Assembly: GCA_963752965.1 (NCBI GenBank)
Contig: CAVWAJ010000017.1
Span: 310,001 to 374,000, forward strand
Source: QHXW01 sp963752965
Lineage (GTDB): Bacteria; Acidobacteriota; Terriglobia; Bryobacterales; Bryobacteraceae
Length of the DNA: 64,000 bases
Reading direction: 5' to 3'
A program made the position numbers and the translations under genes. Numbering within the stretch: position 1 is the first letter of the stretch; each line of letters starts with the position of its first letter. Under the pieces are notes generated by a model that worked only from the letters and a program-made list of their open reading frames with translations, was not told the origin of the DNA and ran no database searches. This document shows positions 7,469-17,286 of the stretch, in pieces.

Positions 7469-9466
7469 ATGCGTCATATTACAGCGTTTATTCTGGCAAC
7501 TGTACTGAGTGTGGGTCTCGCCGCCGCACAGACGACACGTCAATCTGTCGCGTCGGTGCTTCAGATGCCACTCCAGCCGGTGCCGGTCACAGCCTACCAA
7601 GTTCAGCGTTACATGATGGAGCGAATTCCGAAACTGCCCAAGCCCGAAACCCCGGAGCAATGGACAAAGGAAGCGGCAAAGTTGCGGCAGCACATGCTCG
7701 ACGACATCGCGTTCCACGGCTGGCCGCGGCAGTGGGTAGATGCGCCGCCCCGTTTTGAGATTGTTGGTTCCGTTGAAAAGGGTAAAGGCTACCAGTGGCA
7801 AAAACTGCGTTTCGAAATCGTCCCCGGTTATTGGTCAACGGCCATCCTTTACGAACCGGAGACCCGCAAAGGCAAGAGTCCAGCCCTCTTGTACGTTGAG
7901 GGGCATGAATACGTCCAGGGTAAGGCCGCGGAATACGCACAGAAGGCATGCATTAATTTCGCGAAACGCGGAATCGTGACCCTCAACCCCGAGTGGATCG
8001 GAATGGGCGAGCTGAACGATAGATTCAGTGTTCACGATTTCGGCTCTCACCTGGATCTGGTGGGTGCGAACGGCCTGGGGCTCTTTTACCTGGCGATGCG
8101 GCGAGGGCTCGACTATCTTGCCCAGCTTCCCCAGGTCGATGCCCAACGCCTGGGGATGACGGGTCTTTCCGGTGGGGGATGGCAAACCATCATGCTCAGC
8201 GCTCTCGACCCGCGCGTGGCCGTAATGGTGGAAGTGGCCGGCTTCGGCTCGCTCGAATCGAATATCACGCATCCGATAGATACTAACGACATCGAAGAGA
8301 CCCCTACTGACTTTCTTGACGGTGAGGACTTCACCGACTTGGTCGCCCTCCGTGCCCCCCGCCCGACGCTGCTGATTCACAACGGTGAAGATGATTGTTG
8401 CTTCCGCGCCATGCTGGTGAAACCCTACATCTTTGACAACATCAAACCCTTCTTCCAGATATTTGGAAAGGCTCAGGAACTAGAGTTTTACGAAAATCAT
8501 GATCCTGGAACCCACAACTATCAGCTCGACAATCGCCTGCAAGCCTATCGGTTTTTCACCGAGCACTTTCATTTATCCGTCGCGCCTGATGAAATTCCCA
8601 GCGCGGCAGAGGTGAAGACCTTCGACGAACTGAAAGTGGGCGTACGGGCGGATAACCTTACGATGCTGGGACTGGCGAAAAAATTCGCCGAAAGGATTAC
8701 CCGTCCCGTTATCCCCACTGAGCCTTCGGCACTCGGAGCCTGGGCAACGTCCGAGCGGAGCACGCTCACCTCGGTGATCCGTTACCAACCGGTGAGGGTG
8801 GCGAACGTCTGGAGGTTTTGGAATACGAACCACAAGGGCATTGAGACACTCTCTTACCGTTTCGATTTCTCTAACCACCTCAGCGCGACAGGCGTATGGC
8901 TGAAGGGTATCAGCGCTCCGGGGAATGCCCCAGCAACCATCGTGTTGAATGACCAAGGCCGCAAGGAAGCGGGTAAGACTGTCTCCGATCGCGTCAACCG
9001 CGGCGAGCAGGTGCTCGCGCTCGACGTCGTATTTAACGGGGAGACAGTACCGCAGAGTCCCGACCCTACGGATTATGAAATGATTGTGGCAAGCATGGGG
9101 GATCGCCCCCTAGGTCTCGAAGTGGGTCAATTAATTGGGGCTGCGAAATGGCTTGCACAAACCTCCGCCCAAGCGACGCTGCGGATCGAGACAACGGGGT
9201 TCCGAAGCCAGGTAGTCGCACTTGTAGCCGCCGCGCTTGAACCCCAGTTGTTTTCCGAGGTGGTCGCCACGGGAGGCATGCAAAGCCTGGGATTCCTTCT
9301 GGACACGCCGGTCCCGCATCGTTCCGCGCCCGAACTCTTTTGCCTGGATCTGTACAAAGACTTTGACCTCGACCATTTCCGGGCCATGGCAGCGCCTACG
9401 AAAATCACCGAGAAGAATTTCGTGAAACCGGAAGGCGTGAAGCCACCTACGCCCCGCGCCGACTGA
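7469..9466 (+). CDS. Secreted alpha/beta hydrolase (acetyl-xylan-esterase-like)
   Basis: 665 residues with a Sec leader (MRHITAFILATVLSVGLAAAQ). The hydrolase domain occupies roughly residues 80-370: the nucleophile elbow is GLSGGGW, a candidate acid lies in HNGEDDCCF, and a candidate His in ENHDPGTHNYQL. The GLSGGG elbow resembles large secreted esterases that act on substituted plant polysaccharides. The last 250 residues form a second region of unclear function. A good ribosome site (AGGGGGAT) precedes the ATG. It starts the run of exported carbohydrate enzymes. The exact substrate cannot be told. Confidence 0.75.
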   Translation: MRHITAFILATVLSVGLAAAQTTRQSVASVLQMPLQPVPVTAYQVQRYMMERIPKLPKPETPEQWTKEAAKLRQHMLDDIAFHGWPRQWVDAPPRFEIVGSVEKGKGYQWQKLRFEIVPGYWSTAILYEPETRKGKSPALLYVEGHEYVQGKAAEYAQKACINFAKRGIVTLNPEWIGMGELNDRFSVHDFGSHLDLVGANGLGLFYLAMRRGLDYLAQLPQVDAQRLGMTGLSGGGWQTIMLSALDPRVAVMVEVAGFGSLESNITHPIDTNDIEETPTDFLDGEDFTDLVALRAPRPTLLIHNGEDDCCFRAMLVKPYIFDNIKPFFQIFGKAQELEFYENHDPGTHNYQLDNRLQAYRFFTEHFHLSVAPDEIPSAAEVKTFDELKVGVRADNLTMLGLAKKFAERITRPVIPTEPSALGAWATSERSTLTSVIRYQPVRVANVWRFWNTNHKGIETLSYRFDFSNHLSATGVWLKGISAPGNAPATIVLNDQGRKEAGKTVSDRVNRGEQVLALDVVFNGETVPQSPDPTDYEMIVASMGDRPLGLEVGQLIGAAKWLAQTSAQATLRIETTGFRSQVVALVAAALEPQLFSEVVATGGMQSLGFLLDTPVPHRSAPELFCLDLYKDFDLDHFRAMAAPTKITEKNFVKPEGVKPPTPRAD

Positions 9467-9535
9467 CACCGTACGCAGGTACCACAATCCGCGGCGACGA
9501 ATTCCCGCCCACCGTGGCGCGCACCACAACTCACG

Positions 9536-10645
9536 CTACGATGCCAGCGCAGCCTGCAACATGGCGCGCGCATAACCCACGTTGTACGCAAAGGCAGCAT
9601 ACCCGCCGCCACCCGGGTATTCGGAGCGGAAGCCCGGGTGTTCGCGGTCGTAATCGAGCGCGCGCGGGTGCTCGGGGTAAACCAGTCTCGGATACCTCTG
9701 CCGCACCAACTCCTTCATCACCGCGAACATGTTGACCTGGCCTTCGTCCAAAAACACTTCGGTGTACTTCTGGTACGGTACGCGCACTCGCACATTACGG
9801 AAATGCATATGGTTGATGCGGTCGCGCTCACCGAAATAGCGGCAGACCTCCACTGGGTCCTCGCCCATTTCCCGCGTCACACCGCAGTCAAACGTAATCC
9901 CGTTCGATGGACTCCGCACAATTTCAATGAGCCGCTTCCATCCCTCGACCGTCCCCATGATCTGCTCCGACCCACGGCTGATGGGCGCCGGAGGATCATT
10001 GGGATGCAGCGCCAGTCGAACACCAGCTTCCTGGGCCACCGGCACCACGGCCTTCAGGAAGTACGTGATGTTGCTCCACATCTCTTCCAGTTTGTGCGCG
10101 CCCTCTTGCGGACGCGGAGGTAGATCCTTCGCCCGATCGTAATCGAACGCTGTGAGCCCCGCGCCGGCCCGCCCGGTCTCTTCGTAATACCCCTCGACGA
10201 TACGGTGCGCGTAGAAGTTGTACTCTACCACCGGCAGGCCTGCGCGCCCTGCCGCGCGGATCGACTGCTGAACTTTTTCAATCTCCTCGTCGCGTCCCGG
10301 CCGGCCGTAGATCGTGTTGGGAAATCCTCCGATCATAAGGTTGCCCAGCGTCAGGCCGCCCGATTGGAAGTCCGCCATGAGGGACCGGAGGCGGTTCTCC
10401 GCCCAGGGAATGCGCGGCCCATCCATCAGTACGTGGTCCACGCCGAGCTGCTTCACGCGGCGCATGCCCGCCGGATCCGGACCGCCGGCTGAGGGCGCCG
10501 TTCCTCCCGGTTCTAGGGAGATCTTGGGAGTCTCGGGACCTTCCGCGCGCGGCCCCGGAATGTCCGCACCTGGAGTCTGCGACGTTGCCAGAGCCGACGC
10601 GCATATAGCTTGAATGATTGTTCTTCGAGACAGATCGGTGTGCAT
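9536..10645 (-). CDS. Exported mannonate dehydratase-like TIM-barrel protein
   Basis: 369 residues. The leader LSRRTIIQAICASALATSQ looks like a Tat or Tat-like signal. The TIM-barrel has the UxuA motifs LALHPNDPP, TFDCGVTREMG and HMHFRNVRV, which supply the metal-binding His, Cys and His of mannonate dehydratase; DEGQVNMFAVM follows. UxuA converts D-mannonate to 2-keto-3-deoxygluconate in the cytoplasm, so export is unusual. A similar gene lies at 22.7 kb. It is convergent with the hydrolase gene and divergent from the bicupin gene. Confidence 0.8.
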   Translation of the reverse strand: MHTDLSRRTIIQAICASALATSQTPGADIPGPRAEGPETPKISLEPGGTAPSAGGPDPAGMRRVKQLGVDHVLMDGPRIPWAENRLRSLMADFQSGGLTLGNLMIGGFPNTIYGRPGRDEEIEKVQQSIRAAGRAGLPVVEYNFYAHRIVEGYYEETGRAGAGLTAFDYDRAKDLPPRPQEGAHKLEEMWSNITYFLKAVVPVAQEAGVRLALHPNDPPAPISRGSEQIMGTVEGWKRLIEIVRSPSNGITFDCGVTREMGEDPVEVCRYFGERDRINHMHFRNVRVRVPYQKYTEVFLDEGQVNMFAVMKELVRQRYPRLVYPEHPRALDYDREHPGFRSEYPGGGGYAAFAYNVGYARAMLQAALAS

Positions 10646-10867
10646 GAGTTAGACCTCGGTCACCCAGCATACATCCCCACAGGCGCTCGTGGACCAGATT
10701 TGCCAACGCTAATGCAGTGGCAAGTGCTCTGCCCGTTTGCCGCCGTTCTTATCTCCGTCCGGCTCAGCCCCGGGAATGACCGACGACGCCACGCGATCGC
10801 CTTCCTCCCACGCGGACCACGCGCACACCTCGCGCTGACCGCCGTTACGGTGATAGGATACCGGCTT

Positions 10868-11737
10868 ATGAAATCCTTCGCCCTTGTGATGATTCTCGTG
10901 TTTCCGCCGGTGGTGTGCGGCCAGCCTCTGAGTGCTCGCATTGCTCATACCGATCCCACAAAATACTCAGCCGAACCCGCCGAGCACGGCGGGGCCGGGG
11001 AACTACGGTACGAGGTCCTGTTTGATGAGAAGGTTTTCCACTCCAATCTGCTGTTTCTGCATCGCGGCGTGCTACCGCCAAGGAGCGGCATCGGGCACCA
11101 CTATCACAACCAGATGGAAGAGATGTTCGTCATCTTCGATAATCAAGCGCAGTTCACGATCGATGGGCGCACTGCGCTGATCCAGGGACCTGCCGGTGCG
11201 CCGTGCCGCATGGGCCGTTCCCACGCGATCTACAATCCAACGGATCGCCCCACCGAGTTCATGAATATCGCGGTGGCCAGCGTGAAGGGCCATTACGACA
11301 ACTACGATCTGGCTGACGACCGCGTGGGCGCGCCTCTCGATCCGAAACCAGTCTTTATCACGATGCGGCTGGATCGTACGCTGCTGAAAGCGGTAGAACA
11401 TCTGCACGGTGGCAATGGCACAGCCCACTACCGCCGTGCTCTTGAACCGGAGGTATTCTTCACCAACTGGGCCTACGTAGATCATCTCGTGCTGCCTCCG
11501 GGAGCATCCGTCGGCCGCCACATGCACACCGGAATCGAAGAGTTCTATTACGTAATCCGCGGAGAGGGCCTAGCGCGCATCGATGCAGACAGCGCCGGGA
11601 TTCACACGGGCGATGCTGTGCCCGTACTGTTCAACGAGGTCCACTCGTTTGAGAATTCAGGTTCGGGCGATCTGGAGTTTCTGATCGTAGGGGTGGCGCG
11701 CGAAAAAGGCAAGCTGGATGTCACCGACGGGAGATAG
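10868..11737 (+). CDS. Secreted bicupin protein
   Basis: 289 residues starting at MKSFALVMILVFPPVVCG, a Sec leader ending near CGQ. Two cupin domains are visible. The first has GIGHHYHNQMEEMFVIF and a later SHAIYNP; the second has SVGRHMHTGIEEFYYVIRGEG and EVHSFEN. Each keeps the HxH, Glu and distal His ligands for a metal. Exported cupins of this kind may be sugar isomerases or dioxygenases; I cannot choose. The frame is open for 86 codons upstream, but the leader fixes the ATG at 10868. Confidence 0.75.
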   Translation: MKSFALVMILVFPPVVCGQPLSARIAHTDPTKYSAEPAEHGGAGELRYEVLFDEKVFHSNLLFLHRGVLPPRSGIGHHYHNQMEEMFVIFDNQAQFTIDGRTALIQGPAGAPCRMGRSHAIYNPTDRPTEFMNIAVASVKGHYDNYDLADDRVGAPLDPKPVFITMRLDRTLLKAVEHLHGGNGTAHYRRALEPEVFFTNWAYVDHLVLPPGASVGRHMHTGIEEFYYVIRGEGLARIDADSAGIHTGDAVPVLFNEVHSFENSGSGDLEFLIVGVAREKGKLDVTDGR

Positions 11738-11856
11738 CGCAGCGCAGCCGAGACGACGACAGGAGCCAACCGAAGGTTGCGGCGAACGGACAAGCTACTC
11801 CTCAAAAACCCATACCCCCGGAGCCGCTGGCGCCGACAGTTTTCCGGTATGGCGCG

Positions 11857-12999
11857 CTATATCCGGACGAACGTGCGATTACGGTACATGTAGTACAGGC
11901 CCAGCCAAAGCACACCAACCGCTCCGAAGGCCACGAGGAAGGGGCCGAATATGCCCAGGTGCTTGGCGAGTCCACCGAACAATGCATCGCTGGTATATCC
12001 AAAGTTGATGAAGTCCCCAGCCATGTACGTGACAATCGCGTTCATGCCGATCACGGTGAAGACGAAGCCTAAGCGGCGGAAACCAAGCACGTCGAGCACC
12101 CCGTAAAATAGTGCCAGAAGCAGCAAACTCCAGCCGCCTGCCCAGAGCACCATCGAGCTGGTCCAGATGTGCTTGATGATCGGGAAGTCGAAACTCCACA
12201 GCCAACCCGCCAGCAGGCAGCCCAGACCAGACGCCGTGAGCAGTAGCACTTTGCGCTTCCCAGGCAGTTGCGCCCGCAACAGGTGCCCAGCCAGGACGCC
12301 GACTAGCACCGTGGCGCCGAAACCCAAGCTCGAGAGAATCCAGCTATATGGGGTGCCGTCCTGAAATCGGCCGAGCAGCGCCTTATCGACCCAAATCGCC
12401 AGATTGCCGTCAGGGGTAAGCACGCCGGCGCCGTGACCGGGCACCGGAACAAACCGCATAAGCGCCCAGTAAATCACCAGGAGCACGCCCGCAAGCCCGC
12501 CCTGCAACCGCACCGGCAATTCCACCAAAGCAATCGCGGAGATCACGTACCCGGCGGCAATGGCCTGGAGGGTGTTGGAGTAAAACTGAAGATTGTTCGC
12601 GTCGAAGTTCAGAAGATGGCCCTGCGCGATCATTCCAAGAATAAACAGCATCACGAACCGGTACGCCACCTTGCGATAGATGCTGCTCCGGCTGTCGCCG
12701 CGGGCGATGCGCTTGCCGAATGAGAAAGGCATGGCCGCGCCCACGATGAACAGAAACAAGGGCATAATAAGGTCCCACGCCACGAATCCCTCCCATTCCA
12801 CGTGGTCGAAGTGCCGCTCCAGCCATGGTGGAAGTGGGTTGGAAAACAGCTTACAAAATGCCATCACCAGCGGTCCGCCGCCGGCGATCCAGAACATATC
12901 GAAGCCACGCAGAGCATCTACCGACACGACGCGTTCTGCCGGGACGCCCCTTGGCGCCTCAGTCTCTCTGGGCGTCGTCTGATGCATAATCGTTGACAT
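11857..12999 (-). CDS. Multi-pass membrane protein, DUF5009/heparan-alpha-glucosaminide acetyltransferase-like
   Basis: 380 residues with about ten hydrophobic helices. The family opening SVDALRGFDMFWI is followed by WEGFVAWDLIMPLFLFIVGAAMPFSF, both hallmarks of the YeiB/HGSNAT acyltransferase group. Relatives move acetyl groups across the membrane to amino sugars, which would suit a cluster of exported sugar enzymes, but this activity is only inferred here. MHQ at residue 5 is an alternative start. The gene points away from the RraA-like gene's promoter and is convergent with the bicupin gene. Confidence 0.8.
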   Translation of the reverse strand: MSTIMHQTTPRETEAPRGVPAERVVSVDALRGFDMFWIAGGGPLVMAFCKLFSNPLPPWLERHFDHVEWEGFVAWDLIMPLFLFIVGAAMPFSFGKRIARGDSRSSIYRKVAYRFVMLFILGMIAQGHLLNFDANNLQFYSNTLQAIAAGYVISAIALVELPVRLQGGLAGVLLVIYWALMRFVPVPGHGAGVLTPDGNLAIWVDKALLGRFQDGTPYSWILSSLGFGATVLVGVLAGHLLRAQLPGKRKVLLLTASGLGCLLAGWLWSFDFPIIKHIWTSSMVLWAGGWSLLLLALFYGVLDVLGFRRLGFVFTVIGMNAIVTYMAGDFINFGYTSDALFGGLAKHLGIFGPFLVAFGAVGVLWLGLYYMYRNRTFVRI

Positions 13000-13161
13000 T
13001 GGGTTGCTCTCAGTTCCGGCCTGGCACTCGTGAGTTAGCCGCTGGCAATCAACGCGTCACCTGCCGCTCGGCAGCCATTAGCTTTGTTAATTATTCTGAT
13101 TTGGGGTACCAGCCGGCATCCAGTATACAGCTACCGCCTCCATCGCGGCCCGCTCCGTTCA

Positions 13162-14133
13162 CTAGCGGTTTACGCCGCCATGTCCACGTGTGGGACGCGC
13201 TTGGGATGACTGGATCGCCTGAGCCAGCAGCGCATCGAATTCCGCGCGCGGCATTTTCAGTTTCTCCGGATGAGCGTTGACCCACTTCGCAAGGCCGGCA
13301 TATTTTTCCGGCGTCCAGCCCCCCTCGAATTCCGCTCCGTTTTTGCGCTCACGGTTCAACTCAAAGTTATAGGCATCTTCCAGGTTGGTGAATTCGGCTT
13401 TACTGATCGCGCCCTCGGCCAACACCGCGGGAATGAAGATGACCCCATCCGTCTTGGCTACGACCAAATCTCCCGGCAACACCACGGCTCGTCCGATGCG
13501 GATCGGGGCATTGATCGCCGTCAATTCCATTTGAGCCCAAGCCGAGGGATCGTAGCCGCGATAGAATCCATTGAGATTTGCGATTTCGCGGTTTTCCTCC
13601 TGATCGCGGATGCCGCCGTCAAATATGAAACCCGAATGGGTGTGCGCGGCGATGCCGCTTCCCAGGTTGGAACCGATCAGCGTGCCCTCGATGACCTTGC
13701 CAAAGCCGTCGGCTACATAAACGTCGCCCATCTGCAGCTCGTTGATGGGCCAACTGTTGGTTCCGCTGACGCGTCCCTCCGCTTTCCCTTCGGCGCGGAT
13801 GGCCGCAGCCATGTCGGGCCGCAGCGGCATGTATTGGGCCGTGAGCGCACGTCCGGCAAAGGGCTTTTCGATGTGGAGCGCCTGCCAACCACCCTCAAAC
13901 TGATTACGGTAGCCTTGTTCGCCCAAATAGTCCCACACATCCTCGATCGTCACATCCAACGCGCGCTCAAGCAGATTGTCTGCCACTTTCGGGCGCCCAT
14001 CGGTGAAGCGTTCGCCTTTCCACTCTGATGTGTAAAACATGATTCGCTCCCTCGTCGTCTTTACCTGAGCGAAGGCAGACGGGAACGTTAAGACAATGCT
14101 GGCGATCAAGGAAGTCAAAACTGTTCGTCTCAT
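13162..14133 (-). CDS. Exported RraA-like protein
   Basis: 323 residues with a Sec leader (MRRTVLTSLIASIVLTFPSAFAQ). The RraA/HMG-aldolase fold is shown by GSNLGSGIAAHTHSGFIFDGGIRDQEE, VVLPGDLVVAKTDGVIFIP and a helical C-terminal tail. Members of the family are metal-dependent 4-hydroxy-4-methyl-2-oxoglutarate or 4-carboxy-oxaloacetate aldolases, or regulators of RNase E. The leader excludes RNase E binding and points to an extracytoplasmic carbon-cleaving enzyme. The C-terminal 60 residues (GGWTPEKYAGLAKWVNAHPEKL) are an addition not seen in the short RraA proteins. Confidence 0.8.
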   Translation of the reverse strand: MRRTVLTSLIASIVLTFPSAFAQVKTTRERIMFYTSEWKGERFTDGRPKVADNLLERALDVTIEDVWDYLGEQGYRNQFEGGWQALHIEKPFAGRALTAQYMPLRPDMAAAIRAEGKAEGRVSGTNSWPINELQMGDVYVADGFGKVIEGTLIGSNLGSGIAAHTHSGFIFDGGIRDQEENREIANLNGFYRGYDPSAWAQMELTAINAPIRIGRAVVLPGDLVVAKTDGVIFIPAVLAEGAISKAEFTNLEDAYNFELNRERKNGAEFEGGWTPEKYAGLAKWVNAHPEKLKMPRAEFDALLAQAIQSSQARPTRGHGGVNR

Positions 14134-14297
14134 GGACGCCTCTTTTCGTTTGGTCTTGTATCTGATCTTACAAACTCAGTGTATTCAGAACGCAGACGGC
14201 GATGCCATTATCGGCACCGCCGAGTTTCATGTGTATTCCTTAAAGATATCTCGGCTAGAGCCCAGGCACGTCCCGCCCTGTGCGAAGGGTCACCCAA

Positions 14298-14560
14298 TCA
14301 GGAGGCGTTTTCCGTCGGGCAACATACCGGCGATGCGAAGTGTGGAGGTGGCTTCTTAGACCACAGATCGGACTGGCCGACCGCGAATGAATCCCCCTTG
14401 GCGCTGTGTCCGACCGCCCAAATCCGGCCATCCGGCGACGTGTAAATCAGATCCTGGCCTGTTGGTGACCACAAACTGACGCTACCTCCGTCGGTTGGAA
14501 ATCTGCCTCTCGGTAGGCCCTCCCACACACCAGCTGGGTATAATCGTTCGGCACCTTTTC
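14298..14560 (-). pseudogene. Remnant of a PD40/WD40-like C-terminus
   Basis: A minus-strand frame reads GGSVSLWSPTGQDLIYTSPDGRIWAVG and then FAVGQSDLW. This resembles the repeat that closes TolB-like or kinase-linked PD40 proteins (pattern GG, W, dG, elfY, PDG, avdv). No start, no further blades and no upstream domain are present. I read it as the decayed end of a larger gene. The rest of the 14134-14580 gap has no other recognisable gene. Confidence 0.4.
14539..14544 (+). promoter_or_regulatory. Candidate -10 element (TATAAT) for the 105-residue protein
   Basis: A perfect TATAAT followed by CG lies 36 bases before the ATG at 14581. No convincing -35 hexamer is seen at 17 bases. The same eight bases, TATAATCG, precede the glycosyltransferase gene and recN. 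Confidence 0.4.
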
Positions 14561-14580
14561 CTTGAAGGAGGAAAACCATA

Positions 14581-14898
14581 ATGCGAATGTTGCTAAGAGT
14601 GTCGATTCCCGTGGATGCCGGAAATGCTGCCGCCAAGGATGGAACCCTGGGTTCGACGATCGAACAAATTTTAGCTGATCTCAAACCGGAAGCGGCCTAT
14701 TTCTTCGCGGACGACAGCGGCCACCGGTCGGGCTCCATCGTGTTCGACATGAAGGACACATCAGAGATTCCGGCGGTGGCTGAACCGTGGTTTCTCGCGT
14801 TTAACGCAGAAGTCTCGTTGCGGCCGATCATGAACCCGCAAGATCTTGCCAAGGCCGGTCCATCGATTGGCAAGGCTGCTAAGCAATACGGAAAGTAG
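14581..14898 (+). CDS. Small conserved hypothetical protein (DUF3303/GYD-like)
   Basis: 105 residues, start fixed by a strong GAAGGAGG site 8 bases upstream. The order of elements (beta strand MRMLLRVSIPV, helix GTLGSTIEQILADLKPEA, strand AYFFADDSGHRSGSIVFDM, helix, then FNAEVSLRPIMNPQDLAK) suggests a ferredoxin-like alpha/beta dimer of the DUF3303 kind. No catalytic residues stand out. It stands alone between remnants, with its own candidate promoter. Function unknown. Confidence 0.65.
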   Translation: MRMLLRVSIPVDAGNAAAKDGTLGSTIEQILADLKPEAAYFFADDSGHRSGSIVFDMKDTSEIPAVAEPWFLAFNAEVSLRPIMNPQDLAKAGPSIGKAAKQYGK

Positions 14899-15233
14899 AC
14901 GACAACTACATCGGGTGATCGCTCGCGCGAGTTTAGGGGGATCGGCTTAACCAGCAGGCCGCCTTAGGCGAGGGCCGCTTTGTATAAAGCGACTAGCTTG
15001 CCCCAAAGCGCGCTCAGCATCCGGCTTGTTGTAGATCGGCGCACCGTTCTGCATACGCATGTCCGCCGCATCGATTCCAATCGCGGTACCATTCCAGATC
15101 AGGGAGGCAATGTGGGCAATCACGAAGTGACTCGCTGGAGTTTGCTCGCCGGCGCAAATGGCGCCGCGGCACTGGTCACACAAGCGGGTGTAGGGCAGTC
15201 GTCGGCCGATTTGGGGCCCTCTCAAATAATCCG
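14899..15233. other. Intergenic stretch with no recognisable gene
   Basis: A minus-strand frame reads ASHFVIAHIASLIWNG and NGAPIYNKPDAERALGQ before a stop near 14947, and a plus-strand frame reads TRWSLLAGANGAAALVTQ, which resembles a leader peptide. Neither has a start, ribosome site or full domain. They may be worn gene ends, but I cannot assign them. Confidence 0.3.
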
Positions 15234-16187
15234 ATGACGAACTGTGTGGACGGCTTCTCACGGCGGCGGGTTCTCCAAAGCCTGGCAGCCCTGCCTGGGG
15301 TTGCGGGCGCCAAGCTTTCGGCCGCAGCACCGGTCCGGTACAAACTCGGAGTGAATGCCTCGATGTACGCCGAATTGCCGCTGGATGAGGCGATGGCGCG
15401 CATTCAAAAGGCCGGCTACCGCTACATCTGCATTGGGCGCATGCACGCCGGTGAGGTTGTGTACTCGCCGGAGCTGCCCAAGGCCGAGCGTACCCGCATT
15501 CTCCGCCGCGTCAGGGACCTCGGCGTCGAGCCGATCATGAGCCTGGGTGGGTTCGCCGGCGAACTCGAAAGCGATGACGGACTGGAGAAATACACGGCCC
15601 AGCTGGATCTCTGTGCGGATTACGAGATCCCTATCATGGTGGGCGGAGGTCCCTGGTATTACACGAAGTTCCCGAACCTGCCCAAACGCGAGCGCAACTG
15701 GGTACCGCAGGTCAGCCGTTTCTACAACGGCCTGGAAAGGGCTGTGCGCCATGCCGAGTCGATTGGTGTCACCATCGCGCTCAAGCCACACACCGGCATT
15801 ACCGCTCGCGGTCGCGACTGCATACAGGTCGTCAAACGAATCGTCTCGCCCCGGCTGAAGATCGCCTGGGATGCTGGGAACGTCTCGTTTTATGAAGGCG
15901 TGTACCCGGATCCCGACCTGCCTGATCTGGCGCCGGAGGTGAAAGCGGTATGCATCAAGGATCACCTTGGCCTGCGTGGCGAGGAGAATTTTCCGGTTCC
16001 GGGGCAAGGACAGGTGGATCACGAACTCATGTTCCGCACGCTGTTCGCAGCGGGGTTTGACGGCCTGATGGAAATCGAGCGAGTGGATGGGCGGGACCGG
16101 GGCAGACTCGCTCCCGAGATTATCGACGAACGGCTGACAGCCGCCAACCACTATCTGGTTCCGCTACTGGATCGGATTACGCTTTGA
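15234..16187 (+). CDS. Exported sugar phosphate isomerase/epimerase-like TIM-barrel protein
   Basis: 317 residues. The leader SRRRVLQSLAALPGVAGA is a twin-arginine signal. The AP-endonuclease-2 (xylose-isomerase-like) barrel follows: LPLDEAMARIQKAGY, VGGGPWYYTKFP, ALKPHTGI, LKIAWDAGNVSFYEG, CIKDHLGLRG and LMEIERVDG, which supply Glu, Asp and His metal ligands. Exported members of this family act on keto-sugars or 3-keto-glycosides; the substrate here is not known. It is followed by decayed sequence, so it is probably monocistronic. Confidence 0.8.
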   Translation: MTNCVDGFSRRRVLQSLAALPGVAGAKLSAAAPVRYKLGVNASMYAELPLDEAMARIQKAGYRYICIGRMHAGEVVYSPELPKAERTRILRRVRDLGVEPIMSLGGFAGELESDDGLEKYTAQLDLCADYEIPIMVGGGPWYYTKFPNLPKRERNWVPQVSRFYNGLERAVRHAESIGVTIALKPHTGITARGRDCIQVVKRIVSPRLKIAWDAGNVSFYEGVYPDPDLPDLAPEVKAVCIKDHLGLRGEENFPVPGQGQVDHELMFRTLFAAGFDGLMEIERVDGRDRGRLAPEIIDERLTAANHYLVPLLDRITL

Positions 16188-16276
16188 AGCAAAACAAGCC
16201 CGTCTCTGCTTCACCAGCAGCCGCCGAATGCCCCCCTCATCAACGATGCGAATTCGATCTATAACTCCCCACCATT

Positions 16277-16870
16277 CCGCAGATCGACCTGTTGCGGCCG
16301 TACTCGTAATTCCCCGTGTCTTTTTCAGGCTTTCCGGAGTTTGTGGCCAACTCCAACTATGAATCCCTTCAGGTTCGCTTTGAAAAACGGATTTCTTACG
16401 GGCTGAGCGTTGAGGGAAATTACACCTTCTTGAATTTCATGGACCACTCCGACGTGGGCGGCAACGCCTGGATTGGCAACCTGGGATTTGCCGGAGCGCC
16501 GCAAGATCTGACAATCCTCAGAGCGGAGAAAAGCGTCAGTGCCAACGACGTGCCGAACCGTTTGGCTTTTGCGGCGATCTACGAACTGCCGGTGGGCCGC
16601 GGCGCGCAGCGGCCCAATATCGACGGCAAGGCCTGCCCGGACGCAGCATTTACAGCGTCGTGGATGGCTCAGCGAACTATTTCAACATCGCCAACTTCTC
16701 CCATCCCGCGGACCAGACGCCGGGCAACATGGGACGTTATATCTCGGATTGCCCAGCCAAGACATCACAAAAGAGACCTGGGCATTTCCAAGAGGGTGGC
16801 ATTCACGGAGATCCCAGTCTTCGTCTTACCCGTCCTTGCGATGCTGATCCCACGACTTTGGCGAGTATGA
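16277..16870 (+). pseudogene. TonB-dependent receptor (carboxypeptidase-regulatory type), C-terminal remnant
   Basis: The readable part begins PQIDLLRPYS, meets an in-frame TAA at 16307, then continues FPEFVANSNYESLQVRFEKR, LSVEGNYTFLNFMD, and ELPVGRG. It then shifts frame twice: NYFNIANFSHPADQTPGNMGRY is in a second frame and LPSQDITKETWAF in a third, before SKRVAFTE returns. This is the beta-barrel end of the large Solibacter-type receptors. With a nonsense codon, frameshifts and no N-terminus it is dead. The following bases to 17286 contain nothing I recognise. Confidence 0.75.
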
Positions 16871-17286
16871 TGGTGCGGGCAGCAGAGACGGAAGAACCGG
16901 CCACACGAGGCCTGGTACACTCGCTGACGAAACATCAAATCGTTGGCCCGTACTCTCGTGCCCGTCGCTGAAGTCGTCCATCTGGTTCGGGCTGGAGCGG
17001 ATGGCTATCTGCTTCGCAGCAACGGAACCCATCGCTATAGTTTGGCCTCAAGCTATTCTCGCTTGCCAAAATGACACTCAGAGGAGTCGAGTTGCGCGAA
17101 AATGCCGGAGGTCTCTATCCCTTATGCAGCGGTGTGAAAGAAGACGCGGATAGCGGCCAGGAGCCTGCGGATGTGTTCGAACACGAACTCGCGGTTGCAA
17201 CATGGCGTAACGCCGCCTCGATATGCCGCCGCGTCGAAGGCGCCAGTGGCTCCTTCTGAGACCTCACGAGCTTTGGCGATGGAGAG